A stretch of 8,938 nt of DNA from Candidatus Methylarchaceae archaeon HK01M (GTDB taxonomy: Archaea; Thermoproteota; Nitrososphaeria; Nitrososphaerales; JACAEJ01), in assembly GCA_024256245.1 (NCBI GenBank), contig JAKLZD010000028.1, positions 1 through 8,938 on the forward strand, read 5' to 3'. Shown here in pieces: positions 1 to 5,913 of this stretch. The notes below the pieces were generated by a model that made no database searches, was not told the origin of the DNA, and saw only the letters and a program-made list of their open reading frames with translations. Numbering within the stretch: position 1 is the stretch's first letter; each line of letters opens with the position of its first letter. The position numbers and the translations under genes are program-made.

Positions 1-482
1 TCAATTCCCCTTACTTCCTTAGCCACCCTCTTGACTTGATCGATATCGATAGGGATTTTTTCCGTCTTTCTACCCGATATTACAGCCTTGGTCAACTTGC
101 TCCCATCAGGAAGCCATACAACGTTGATTGTTGCAATCCTTACAGGATAAAAGAGATCTTCTAACATCCTTCGATCTGAAGCATTTCCTTCGATCAACCA
201 TACTTTTCCTTGTAGCTCAGACTCTATCATCTTCATGGTCTGAGGGCTCCTTCTTAATATATGTGGATCGCCCGCTTTAACTACAAGAATGTAATCTTCA
301 CCAATGTCGAAGGCACGGATCAGTGTTACTTTATCTAGTTCAGGCAAACTTTCGGCGAGCTTCGACAATCGGACCGATATTTCGACATCTGCTTTGCTTA
401 TATGCTCACTCCTAAGTTTAGCCTCACATTTTGGGCATAAGACCCCTGTTCTAGCGCAAAAGGTGCAGATGGGCGTCCTCAA
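1..482 (-). CDS. Archaeal NusA-like zinc/KH-domain RNA-binding protein (3' end beyond window)
   Basis: 160 codons are visible, starting at a TTG (482-480) and reading off the left edge, so the C-terminus is missing. Near the N-terminus is CTFC-x6-CPKC (Cys6, Cys9, Cys16, Cys19), a probable zinc ribbon. It is followed by a KH-like alpha/beta region (about 50-100) and a segment containing INVVWLPDG (119-127). This order matches the archaeal family usually annotated as NusA-like transcription factor, presumed to bind RNA in transcription or translation. The stretch where a KH domain normally has its GxxG loop reads DPHILRRSP (72-80), so the loop looks degenerate. An in-frame stop lies 15 codons upstream and no ATG or GTG lies between, so TTG is the only good start. 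The palindrome TAAATTTA at 508-515, about 29 bases upstream, could be a TATA box, but this is weak. Family call is from remembered homologues. Confidence 0.72.
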   Translation of the reverse strand, partial: MRTPICTFCARTGVLCPKCEAKLRSEHISKADVEISVRLSKLAESLPELDKVTLIRAFDIGEDYILVVKAGDPHILRRSPQTMKMIESELQGKVWLIEGNASDRRMLEDLFYPVRIATINVVWLPDGSKLTKAVISGRKTEKIPIDIDQVKRVAKEVRGI

Positions 483-660
483 ATTAATGTATATTAAAAA
501 ATAGTGGTAAATTTACTTTACGCATCGAAGAAGAGTAGTTCACCTTTAATAGAAGATATTTCCCATTTTAGACATATACATCAATTTAAAATTTGAGCCT
601 AGTTAATACTAACTTAACACATCCGCTTTTCTCCAGTTCGAGTTGTGAAGTGTCAGTATC

Positions 661-2076
661 TTATGTTATGACTTTGCGCCTTTTCACAATTATTATTCCT
701 GTGACTATCGCCAAAATAGCAACGCCCAAGCCTATCAAAAGTGGTACCGTAAAATCGCCCACCGGGGCTTCTTTTGTCCCCCATTTAAGGTCTGAACTGT
801 ATAAGTATACTACCTTCCACCCACCCTCATCCTGACCAGAATATACAAGAGCATAGCCCGACTCAGGCACATTCGTCCTTACTGTAGAAGATGTAGGGTG
901 CATTGCCCATATTAAGATCGGAAAATTTTGACCGTAGGCGAAGGGCAAATCTGTTAGCCCTTCTCGTGCCTGCCAACCATCCGATGTTCTCATCCTGTAC
1001 TGGATGTTATCAACGTTAGGATTATTGCCACAACCAAGACCATCCCATACTACATGGACATTGTCCTTAGAATCCATTGCTATAGAAGCAATGTCTTGGT
1101 CAAAATCCTTGTCTGTAACTTCTTCCTGTGCCTGCCAACCATTAGACGTTCTCATTCTATATTGGATGTTAGAAAAATCAGGATAGGTACCCCAACCCCA
1201 ACCGTTCCAAACTAAATGGACATTATCTTTAGAATCTATAGCCATGCAAGGATAGAATTGATCATAATCGATATCTGTTAACCCTTCTTGTGCCTGCCAA
1301 CCATCTGCTGTTCTCATCCTGTACTGGATGTTTCTATCGTCGGTATTAACACCCCAACCAGGACCAGCCCATACTACATGGACATTATCCTTAGAATCTA
1401 TCGCTATAGAAGGCATGTCTTGATTAGCATCCACGTCCGTTATTCCTTCCTGTGCCTGCCAACCACCTGATGGCGTTCTCATCCTGTACTGGATATTTGT
1501 GATTCCAAGATTAACACCCCACCCATTACCTTCCCATACTACATGGACATTATCCTTAGAATCTATCGCTATAGCACTCAAAAACTGACCTAAAATACCC
1601 ACGTCCGTTATTCCTTCCTGTGCCTGCCAACCACCTGATGGCGTTCTCATCCTGTACTGGATATTGGGAAAATCAAAATTAACACCCCAACCAAAACCAG
1701 CCCATACTACATGGACATTGTCGTTAGAGTCTATGGCGATACATGGCCAGAATTGATCACCATTAACCATTGCTGCATCTGGATCTGCTACCAACTCATC
1801 ATTCCATGTCATTCCTCCATCTTTGCTGTATGCATAGTATGGATAGATAAATCCTAAAGAACTACTAAAATTAGAATAAACACAGTGAAGCGTGCCATTA
1901 CTACTCCTTACAAGAGATCTCTGTGTGGTCATAGACGTGGAATCAAGTAACGTTCCTGTCTTCACGGTATAACTTGGATCAGCAAGCACTACAGGAATCA
2001 TTGCGTTCATGATGAAAGTAATCAGAAGAATATATGTCAACAGAGAAAGTATTCTTGCATGTTTTTTGTGTATCAT
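661..2076 (-). CDS. Exported membrane-anchored beta-propeller repeat protein
   Basis: 471 residues. An N-terminal signal peptide (basic MIHKKHAR, then a hydrophobic stretch to about 32) probably ends at VLA-DPS. Residues 84-91 (SKDGGMTW) are a textbook Asp-box of the sialidase/BNR propeller class. Residues 104-377 are five tandem repeats of 54-56 residues, each with the core D-S-K/N-D-N-V-H-V/L-V-W, then NIQYRMRT and GWQA. The region after 380 may form a further blade. A single membrane helix (about 443-464) followed by KRRK anchors the C-terminus, placing the propeller outside the cell. Two N-glycosylation sequons (NGT at 60, NFS at 69) fit an archaeal surface protein. No sialidase catalytic residues are evident, so a binding or structural role is more likely than an enzyme. 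The gene stands alone with its own leaderless promoter. The specific ligand is unknown. Confidence 0.88.
   Translation of the reverse strand: MIHKKHARILSLLTYILLITFIMNAMIPVVLADPSYTVKTGTLLDSTSMTTQRSLVRSSNGTLHCVYSNFSSSLGFIYPYYAYSKDGGMTWNDELVADPDAAMVNGDQFWPCIAIDSNDNVHVVWAGFGWGVNFDFPNIQYRMRTPSGGWQAQEGITDVGILGQFLSAIAIDSKDNVHVVWEGNGWGVNLGITNIQYRMRTPSGGWQAQEGITDVDANQDMPSIAIDSKDNVHVVWAGPGWGVNTDDRNIQYRMRTADGWQAQEGLTDIDYDQFYPCMAIDSKDNVHLVWNGWGWGTYPDFSNIQYRMRTSNGWQAQEEVTDKDFDQDIASIAMDSKDNVHVVWDGLGCGNNPNVDNIQYRMRTSDGWQAREGLTDLPFAYGQNFPILIWAMHPTSSTVRTNVPESGYALVYSGQDEGGWKVVYLYSSDLKWGTKEAPVGDFTVPLLIGLGVAILAIVTGIIIVKRRKVIT
946..1767 (-). repeat. Five tandem in-frame coding repeats (162-168 bp units)
   Basis: The units are R1 1767-1600, R2 1599-1432, R3 1431-1270, R4 1269-1108 and R5 1107-946. 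Each codes for one propeller-type blade ending in G/V-T-D-x. Similarity is visible in the DNA as well as the protein: 1431-1497 and 1599-1665 are identical over 67 bases, and 1368-1409 and 1533-1574 are identical over 42 bases. R1-R3 are therefore more alike than R4-R5, pointing to recent unit duplication or gene conversion. R1 and R2 are 168 bp because they carry two extra residues (PSGGW rather than DGW, plus one in the linker). Confidence 0.92.
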
Positions 2077-2097
2077 CGAAAGTTTTCAAAATCCTTC

Positions 2098-2105
2098 AAT
2101 ATAAA
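2098..2105 (-). promoter_or_regulatory. TATA box for the propeller-protein gene
   Basis: The minus strand reads TTTATATT, centred about 25 bases before the ATG at 2076. That is the usual TATA-to-start distance in archaea, so the transcript would begin at or next to the ATG (leaderless). No Shine-Dalgarno motif lies between them, which agrees. Confidence 0.65.
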
Positions 2106-2180
2106 AACTTTATTTTTTCTTAATTCTTACACAGTATTGAAATTTAGATAATTTTCCAAGTGTAACAAAGCGATTTTTAG

Positions 2181-2414
2181 CCTTTTTTCCGCAATATGAA
2201 CTCTTTAACGAGGTGCGAGTATAATATGAAGCTGATCAACATCGAGCTTCTGATGGGCCACAGCATAGTCATTTCAGAAAGCTATAATCGCCCAACAGAC
2301 ATGGAGCTTTTGGACGACTGCCTCAATGCAAGTTCCTTCTTGACTATAAATCAGCATAAGGCAGATCGAGTACGAAATGGCAACCTTTTTCTTGTCTATC
2401 TCTTTATCATTTAA
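2181..2414 (+). pseudogene. C-terminal remnant of an archaeal tyrosine recombinase (integrase)
   Basis: The open frame encodes ...INIELLMGHSIVISESYN followed by RPTDMELLDDCLNASSFLTIN. This matches the last part of archaeal phage-type integrases, where a conserved L-x-G-H-S box precedes the nucleophilic tyrosine in S-Y-x-R-P-T and a helix ending in LLTIN. The conserved His and the candidate catalytic Tyr are still present. The catalytic arginines and everything N-terminal to them are missing: an in-frame TAG lies at 2178-2180. In the neighbouring frame, 2168-2191 reads KRFLAFFP, which resembles a degraded H-x-F-R-K-F-F box, so a frameshift in the nearby T-rich run may have split the gene. About 60-78 residues remain against roughly 250-400 in intact integrases. 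The tail beyond LTIN (about 2350-2414) is not recognisably conserved. Clearly non-functional as a recombinase. Boundaries are approximate. Confidence 0.78.
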
Positions 2415-2420
2415 AGCATT

Positions 2421-2430
2421 CTTTATAAAG
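2421..2430 (+). promoter_or_regulatory. TATA box for the winged-helix gene
   Basis: CTTTATAAAG is centred 26 bases upstream of the ATG at 2452, the spacing expected for a leaderless archaeal transcript. It decides the start: the longer frame opening at 2377 would begin upstream of this promoter and inside the integrase remnant. Confidence 0.6.
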
Positions 2431-2451
2431 AGATGTAATCAAGCTTGGCCT

Positions 2452-2799
2452 ATGCCAATACTTCCTGAAGGCCCTAGCAAAGAAGAAAAAGCAGATTTTA
2501 AGATAGACGACTTCTATTGGCCGAAAGACCCAATAAAGCGAGAGATCCAGTTGAATCTTATATTCTCCTTAGTAGAGAGTCGAAAGAAATGGACCGATTT
2601 TTTGGATTTGGGCCTCTCTCTTCCACAGTTAGAAGAGAATATGATAGAGATGGAGAAGGCTGGGATGGTAAAGAGAAAATGTGACACTTTCCATTTGATA
2701 GCCCCTAGAGAGAAGATCTATAATACACTTAATCTGGCCATAAAAGAATATGAAAAGAGGATAGACCTCCTCAAAGACTTGCTCTTAAGGCTAAGTTAA
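2452..2799 (+). CDS. Small winged helix-turn-helix-like protein, putative transcription regulator
   Basis: 115 residues from the ATG at 2452, chosen because a TATA box lies 26 bases upstream. The same frame opens earlier, at 2377, but those extra 25 residues (starting MATFFLSISL) overlap the integrase remnant. After a charged leader, residues 28-43 (IKREIQLNLIFSLVES) look like helix 1. WTDFLDLGLS (47-56) and LPQLEENMIEMEKAGMV (57-73) look like the helix-turn-helix, and KRKCDTFHLIAP (74-85) like the beta wing. The C-terminal helix (about 88-113), EYEKRIDLLKDLLLRL, is amphipathic and could dimerise. The pattern resembles ArsR/MarR-type archaeal regulators, but the family is not identified. No target operator is visible. 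Its position directly after the integrase remnant suggests it may be leftover cargo or a regulator from an integrated element, which is inference. Confidence 0.75.
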   Translation: MPILPEGPSKEEKADFKIDDFYWPKDPIKREIQLNLIFSLVESRKKWTDFLDLGLSLPQLEENMIEMEKAGMVKRKCDTFHLIAPREKIYNTLNLAIKEYEKRIDLLKDLLLRLS

Positions 2800-2805
2800 G
2801 AGAAA

Positions 2806-2820
2806 ATATTCCTTGAATAT
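2806..2820 (+). other. Short AT-rich hairpin just after the winged-helix gene
   Basis: ATATTC-CTT-GAATAT is a perfect 6-bp inverted repeat with a 3-base loop, starting 7 bases after the TAA stop. It is too weak and lacks a T run, so a terminator role is doubtful. It could equally be a small palindromic protein-binding site. Confidence 0.25.
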
Positions 2821-2914
2821 CGGATCTCGTTTGTGTCACCCTATAGCCCAAGTAGAATAGAACTCAACGACCCTACAATCAGGATATTTTGAGAATTTAA
2901 ATCCTATACGTGAA

Positions 2915-2925
2915 CTTTATATATA
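2915..2925 (+). promoter_or_regulatory. TATA box for the cytochrome b5-like gene
   Basis: CTTTATATATA lies about 41 bases upstream of the ATG at 2961, which would put transcription start near 2946 and give a leader of about 15 bases. This is one of the strongest TATA-like strings in the window. The short leader contains only a weak GGTAG as a possible ribosome-binding site. Confidence 0.6.
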
Positions 2926-2960
2926 CTCTGCATTTTGAGTAGACAAACAGATGGTAGTTG

Positions 2961-3197
2961 ATGAAGGCGTTTACCAAAGAGGAATTGAAGGGATACGATG
3001 GCAAAGGAGGTAAGCCTACGTATATCGCATATAAGGGAAAAGTCTATGATGTCTCCGATAGTTACCTTTGGGGAGATGGCGAACACCAGGCTGAACACTT
3101 TGCAGGAAAGGATTTAACTGATGAGTTTAAAGATTCTCCCCACGATGAAGATGTGTTAGAGAGATTTCCTGTAGTTGGAGAATTAAAAGAGAAATAA
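2961..3197 (+). CDS. Small cytochrome b5-like heme-binding protein
   Basis: 78 residues from ATG 2961; a TTG directly before it (2958) would add one residue. Residues 4-9 (FTKEEL) and 18-36 (KPTYIAYKGKVYDVSDSYL) match the start of the cytochrome b5-like heme/steroid-binding fold, with the K/G-K-V-Y-D-V-S signature. The second half has EHQAEHFAGKDLT (41-53) and SPHDEDVLERFPVVGEL (59-75), the conserved ending of the short prokaryotic b5-like family. Histidines 42, 46 and 61 are the candidate axial heme ligands; in this family one comes from the HQxxH segment and one from the PH segment. There is no signal peptide or membrane helix, so the protein should be a soluble cytoplasmic electron carrier or heme sensor. 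It is a single-domain protein of typical length. It sits upstream of the F420/flavin redox cluster, separated by 195 bases, so it is probably a separate transcript. Confidence 0.88.
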   Translation: MKAFTKEELKGYDGKGGKPTYIAYKGKVYDVSDSYLWGDGEHQAEHFAGKDLTDEFKDSPHDEDVLERFPVVGELKEK

Positions 3198-3377
3198 TCC
3201 TATTCGATCGAGTAAATAATTGAAATAGTTCCGATTTCCTTCCCAAGTCCTACAACAAGAAATTTATCGAGAAAAGTAATCTTTACTGAGAAATTTGAGC
3301 TACCTTTACCTAAATAAGATTTATGAATTTAACCTTTTATTAACGATCTATCCAATAATCTGTATGAATGAACTTTT

Positions 3378-3385
3378 AGGTGTGA
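3378..3385 (+). promoter_or_regulatory. Shine-Dalgarno site for the first Mer-like gene
   Basis: AGGTGTGA contains AGGTG, complementary to the archaeal 16S rRNA 3' end, and ends 7 bases before the TTG at 3393. It supports the TTG start. It also shows that this gene has a true leader, unlike several neighbours. A possible TATA-like CTTTTATTAA at 3333-3342 would give a leader of about 25-30 bases. Confidence 0.5.
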
Positions 3386-3392
3386 CCGTGGA

Positions 3393-4361
3393 TTGAATTT
3401 AAGCGTAGGAATCACCACGAGCGCCAGTCTTAAAAAGGTTGATTGGTTGACTTCTTTAGCTGAAGAAACCAAATTATATAGAATCTGGATAGGAGAGGAC
3501 ATCGACAGCTTACACGACATCTTCACTCTGACAAGCATATTTCTGTTAAGAACAAGCCTCACTAAGGTTGGCATAGGAATAACTAGCCCTTTGATTCGCA
3601 ACATCACGACCATAGGCCGAGCTACAGCAGGATTGATGGAGCTCGACTCTGAAGAGAGATTTACTCTAGGACTGGGAATAGGTGGTCTTCAAGACTTGGC
3701 CAAGAAAGGCTTGGTCGCTGAAAAGCCTTTACAGATTCTAAGGGATGCCAACTATCTTTTAAGGAAGATTTGGTTGGGTGAAAAGGTTACCTATAGTGGG
3801 AGGTTCACACTCGATGGTTACTCAACTAGATATAAATTTAAGATTCCTATCTACTTTGGAGCTAGAGGCCCAAAGTTACTAGAACTAGCTGGGATGATAG
3901 CTGATGGAGTGATAATAAGCGGGCCTAGATCGTATATAGAGAAGGCAACTGGTTTAGTTAAAAAAGGATTAGAAAGAAGTAACGATCCTCGCAGGAGTTT
4001 TAACATAGTGGTCTGGCTTCCGACAGTTTTGATCGAAGATAGTAGAGGGATGGCGATGGCAAGGGAGGTTGTTTCCGTAATAGTTTCAGATACACCCAAA
4101 AAAGTATTGGAGATATCTGGAATAGACGAGCAAAGAACTCAGAAAGTTCGAGACGCAGTTTCGAGATTTGGGGTAAAAAAGGCATCGGAACTGGTCACGG
4201 GCGACCTCATAAAGGACTTCAGCATATTTGGCAATGCCCAAGAAATCTATGAGGATTTTCACTCTCTTGAGAAATTTGGGGTGGATGAAGTGGTCTTTGG
4301 TCCGCCCTATGGATTAGATTGGAAAAGTTCTATCTTAAATGTATCAAAGGCATGGGGTTAG
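3393..4361 (+). CDS. Mer-like F420-dependent (luciferase-family) oxidoreductase
   Basis: 322 residues from a TTG start. The upstream frame closes at a TGA at 3369 with no better start, and a Shine-Dalgarno site precedes the TTG. This is a TIM-barrel flavin/F420 oxidoreductase of the bacterial luciferase (LLM) superfamily. Matches to methylenetetrahydromethanopterin reductase (Mer) are GIGITSPLIRN (60-70), FTLGLGIGG (90-98), the IPIYFGARGPKLLELAG segment with ADGVI (151-174), DLIKDFSIFGNAQE (271-284) and VVFGPPYG (300-307). Length equals that of Mer. Mer reduces methylene- to methyl-tetrahydromethanopterin with reduced F420; other members of the superfamily act on alcohols, sugars or other substrates. 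The G-P-G-D-K-type loop that I recall from true Mer is replaced by GIGGLQDL, so Mer activity is not assured. It is the first gene of an apparent two-gene unit with the next LLM gene. Cytoplasmic. Confidence 0.85.
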   Translation: MNLSVGITTSASLKKVDWLTSLAEETKLYRIWIGEDIDSLHDIFTLTSIFLLRTSLTKVGIGITSPLIRNITTIGRATAGLMELDSEERFTLGLGIGGLQDLAKKGLVAEKPLQILRDANYLLRKIWLGEKVTYSGRFTLDGYSTRYKFKIPIYFGARGPKLLELAGMIADGVIISGPRSYIEKATGLVKKGLERSNDPRRSFNIVVWLPTVLIEDSRGMAMAREVVSVIVSDTPKKVLEISGIDEQRTQKVRDAVSRFGVKKASELVTGDLIKDFSIFGNAQEIYEDFHSLEKFGVDEVVFGPPYGLDWKSSILNVSKAWG

Positions 4362-4368
4362 ATATTAT

Positions 4369-5259
4369 ATGAGATACGGTCTTCACCTAAATTCGGAGAG
4401 TAAGATAGATCAGATAGTTGAGAAAGGTATAGAGGCTGAGCGTTTGGGACTAGATACTCTTTGGATCTGTGATATGCCCAGCCAAAGGTATGGGCCTGTG
4501 GTGGCTTCAGCGATAGCATCAAAGACTAGAAGAATTCAGATTGGGCTGGGTTTCAGCCCTTATTTACATACCCCCCAGCAGATCGTAAGTGCCTTCTACT
4601 CTTTGATCGGGGCTTATGGGGAGCGCTTTGAACTTTGCCTAGTTTCAGGGGACAAGAATCAACTTCAAAAGGTTGGAATTTTAAAAAGATCTTCGAAAGG
4701 TATTCCAGACCGCCTGATTAAATCTAAAATTGAGATAGAAAGAAAGTCTGAAGAACAAGGATTGAACTTCGAAATTTCACTTGGTGCCCAAGGTCCTAAG
4801 ATGGTCAGAATCGCTCCTTCATTCGATGGTGTGCATCTCAACTTTTGCTCTCCAAGCATTGTAGAGTGGGCTATGAACGAAATCGGAAGGATAGAGAGAA
4901 GAGACTTTAAGGTGGGCATCTTTGCACCATCCTATGTCTATACCACCTTAGATCCAGATATCCACCAGCTCCTTCGCAGATCTTCCACAGCCGTCATACT
5001 GGGCGCTTCGGATAGATTTTTGAAGATGTTTGGATTCTACGATGAGTTGCACAGAATTGAAGGCAGGATTGACAGCTCTACTTTTGAAAGAATTCCTCAA
5101 GAGATAATAGAAGAGTTTTCGATATCCATGCCATCTCAAAAACTCAAAGAATATATCTCAAAGATCGACAATCTAGGCGTTGAAGGTATAGTCTTCTCAT
5201 ATCCTCAAGACTACTCAATAGACACGATACGTGACTTGGCAAGATCCCTGAAGAGATAA
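4369..5259 (+). CDS. Second, shorter Mer-like LLM-family protein
   Basis: 296 residues from the ATG at 4369, 7 bases after the previous stop; the frame is open back to an ATG at 4339 that would overlap the upstream gene. The chosen start gives MRYGLHLNS, which aligns with the first beta strand of LLM proteins. Family marks are IQIGLGFSPYLHTP (56-69), SGDKNQLQKVGI (93-104), SLGAQGPKMVRIA (137-149), EEFSISMPSQKLKEYI (248-263) and VEGIVFSYP (271-279). The GDK-x-x-L loop is closer to Mer than in the upstream paralogue. The segment between about 104 and 132 is shorter than in Mer, where a helix and an L-x-G-E-x-V turn would lie, and the barrel strand after 150 reads DGVHLNFCSP. It is therefore a diverged paralogue. 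Close coupling suggests joint expression and possibly a heteromeric complex with its neighbour. Substrate unknown. Confidence 0.8.
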   Translation: MRYGLHLNSESKIDQIVEKGIEAERLGLDTLWICDMPSQRYGPVVASAIASKTRRIQIGLGFSPYLHTPQQIVSAFYSLIGAYGERFELCLVSGDKNQLQKVGILKRSSKGIPDRLIKSKIEIERKSEEQGLNFEISLGAQGPKMVRIAPSFDGVHLNFCSPSIVEWAMNEIGRIERRDFKVGIFAPSYVYTTLDPDIHQLLRRSSTAVILGASDRFLKMFGFYDELHRIEGRIDSSTFERIPQEIIEEFSISMPSQKLKEYISKIDNLGVEGIVFSYPQDYSIDTIRDLARSLKR

Positions 5260-5270
5260 CATAAATATAA
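5260..5270 (+). promoter_or_regulatory. TATA box for the AfpA-like gene
   Basis: CATAAATATAA begins directly after the stop codon of the second LLM gene (TAA, 5257-5259) and is centred about 27 bases before the TTG at 5293. It implies a leaderless transcript starting at a TTG codon and independent expression of the flavoprotein. Read-through from upstream is still possible. Confidence 0.55.
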
Positions 5271-5292
5271 GAAATAGGTATTTGAATTCGCC

Positions 5293-5871
5293 TTGAGTGA
5301 TAAAAGGCTTCCTTTGAAGATCGCATGGGGGATTACAGGCTCAGGAGACTACATGCCAGAAACGGTTCAAGTTATGAAGAAGATAGTAGAAAGAGGAGAT
5401 GTAAAGTTAGCTATATTCTTATCAAAATCGGCAGTACCTGTCTTAGAATGGTACGATCTGTTTAAAGAATTAAAAGAAATATCTCCAAAGATCATGGTAG
5501 AAAAAGGACCCAACGAACCTTTCATAGCAGGCCCACTTCAAGTAGGAAAGTTCAAATTTCTCTTGGTAGCCCCTGCAACTGCAAACACAGTAGCGAAGAT
5601 AGTCAATGGGATAGCAGACTCCTTGGTAACAAATGCAGTTTCACAAGCTCATAAGGGCAATGTACCGATATACATACTCCCAGTAGACCAAGAGACGAAG
5701 ACGGGGAAAGTAACGACGCTTCTTCCAACTGGAGAGAAGATAGAATTGACGATAAGAGAAGTTGACCTGGAGAACTTTAGGAAGCTTAAAAAGATGAGGG
5801 GAATAACGGTTATAACCCAACCTCAAGAGATTGGAGAGATAATAAAGAGGCATATAAGCTCATCTTCCTAA
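5293..5871 (+). CDS. afpA: AfpA-type archaeoflavoprotein (FMN-binding)
   Basis: 192 residues from TTG 5293; upstream in frame are a TAG at 5275 and no other start, and a TATA box sits 27 bases upstream. The protein belongs to the FMN-binding flavoprotein fold shared with phosphopantothenoylcysteine decarboxylase and dihydromethanopterin reductase. AWGITGSGDY (11-20) is the N-terminal nucleotide-binding turn, and APATANTVAKIVNGIADS (93-110) followed by LVTNAVSQA (111-119) is the conserved FMN-contacting core. Overall it best matches archaeoflavoprotein AfpA, which in Archaeoglobus is a dimeric FMN protein taking electrons from ferredoxin. The protein has no cysteine at all, so it cannot carry an iron-sulfur cluster; this argues against the iron-sulfur relatives such as DmrX. 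Next to two F420/flavin oxidoreductases it may supply or accept electrons for them, which is inference. Cytoplasmic. Confidence 0.85.
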   Translation: MSDKRLPLKIAWGITGSGDYMPETVQVMKKIVERGDVKLAIFLSKSAVPVLEWYDLFKELKEISPKIMVEKGPNEPFIAGPLQVGKFKFLLVAPATANTVAKIVNGIADSLVTNAVSQAHKGNVPIYILPVDQETKTGKVTTLLPTGEKIELTIREVDLENFRKLKKMRGITVITQPQEIGEIIKRHISSSS

Positions 5872-5913
5872 CTAATAATGAGTATATAGATCGCCCGAAC
5901 AATCATAGGATCG

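Noticed and set aside
508..515. TAAATTTA palindrome as an operator or promoter for the NusA-like gene
   Set aside because: An 8-base AT palindrome is expected by chance in AT-rich DNA; the spacing to TTG 482 is plausible but the string is a poor TATA box.
593..835. 80-codon plus-strand frame
   Set aside because: It lies over the 3' end of the propeller gene and the adjacent spacer; no domain-like content.
946..1767. CRISPR or satellite-type DNA repeat
   Set aside because: The repeats are in frame, 162-168 bp, and encode protein blades.
2377..2451. 25-codon N-terminal extension of the winged-helix gene
   Set aside because: It overlaps the integrase relic and lies upstream of or across the TATA box (2421-2430); the ATG at 2452 has ideal promoter spacing.
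3329..3613. 94-codon minus-strand frame
   Set aside because: Antisense to the promoter and 5' end of the first Mer-like gene; low-complexity hydrophobic/basic content typical of a shadow frame.
4339..4368. Ten-residue extension of the second LLM gene
   Set aside because: It overlaps the end of the upstream gene, and MRYGLHLN at 4369 aligns with the first strand of the fold.
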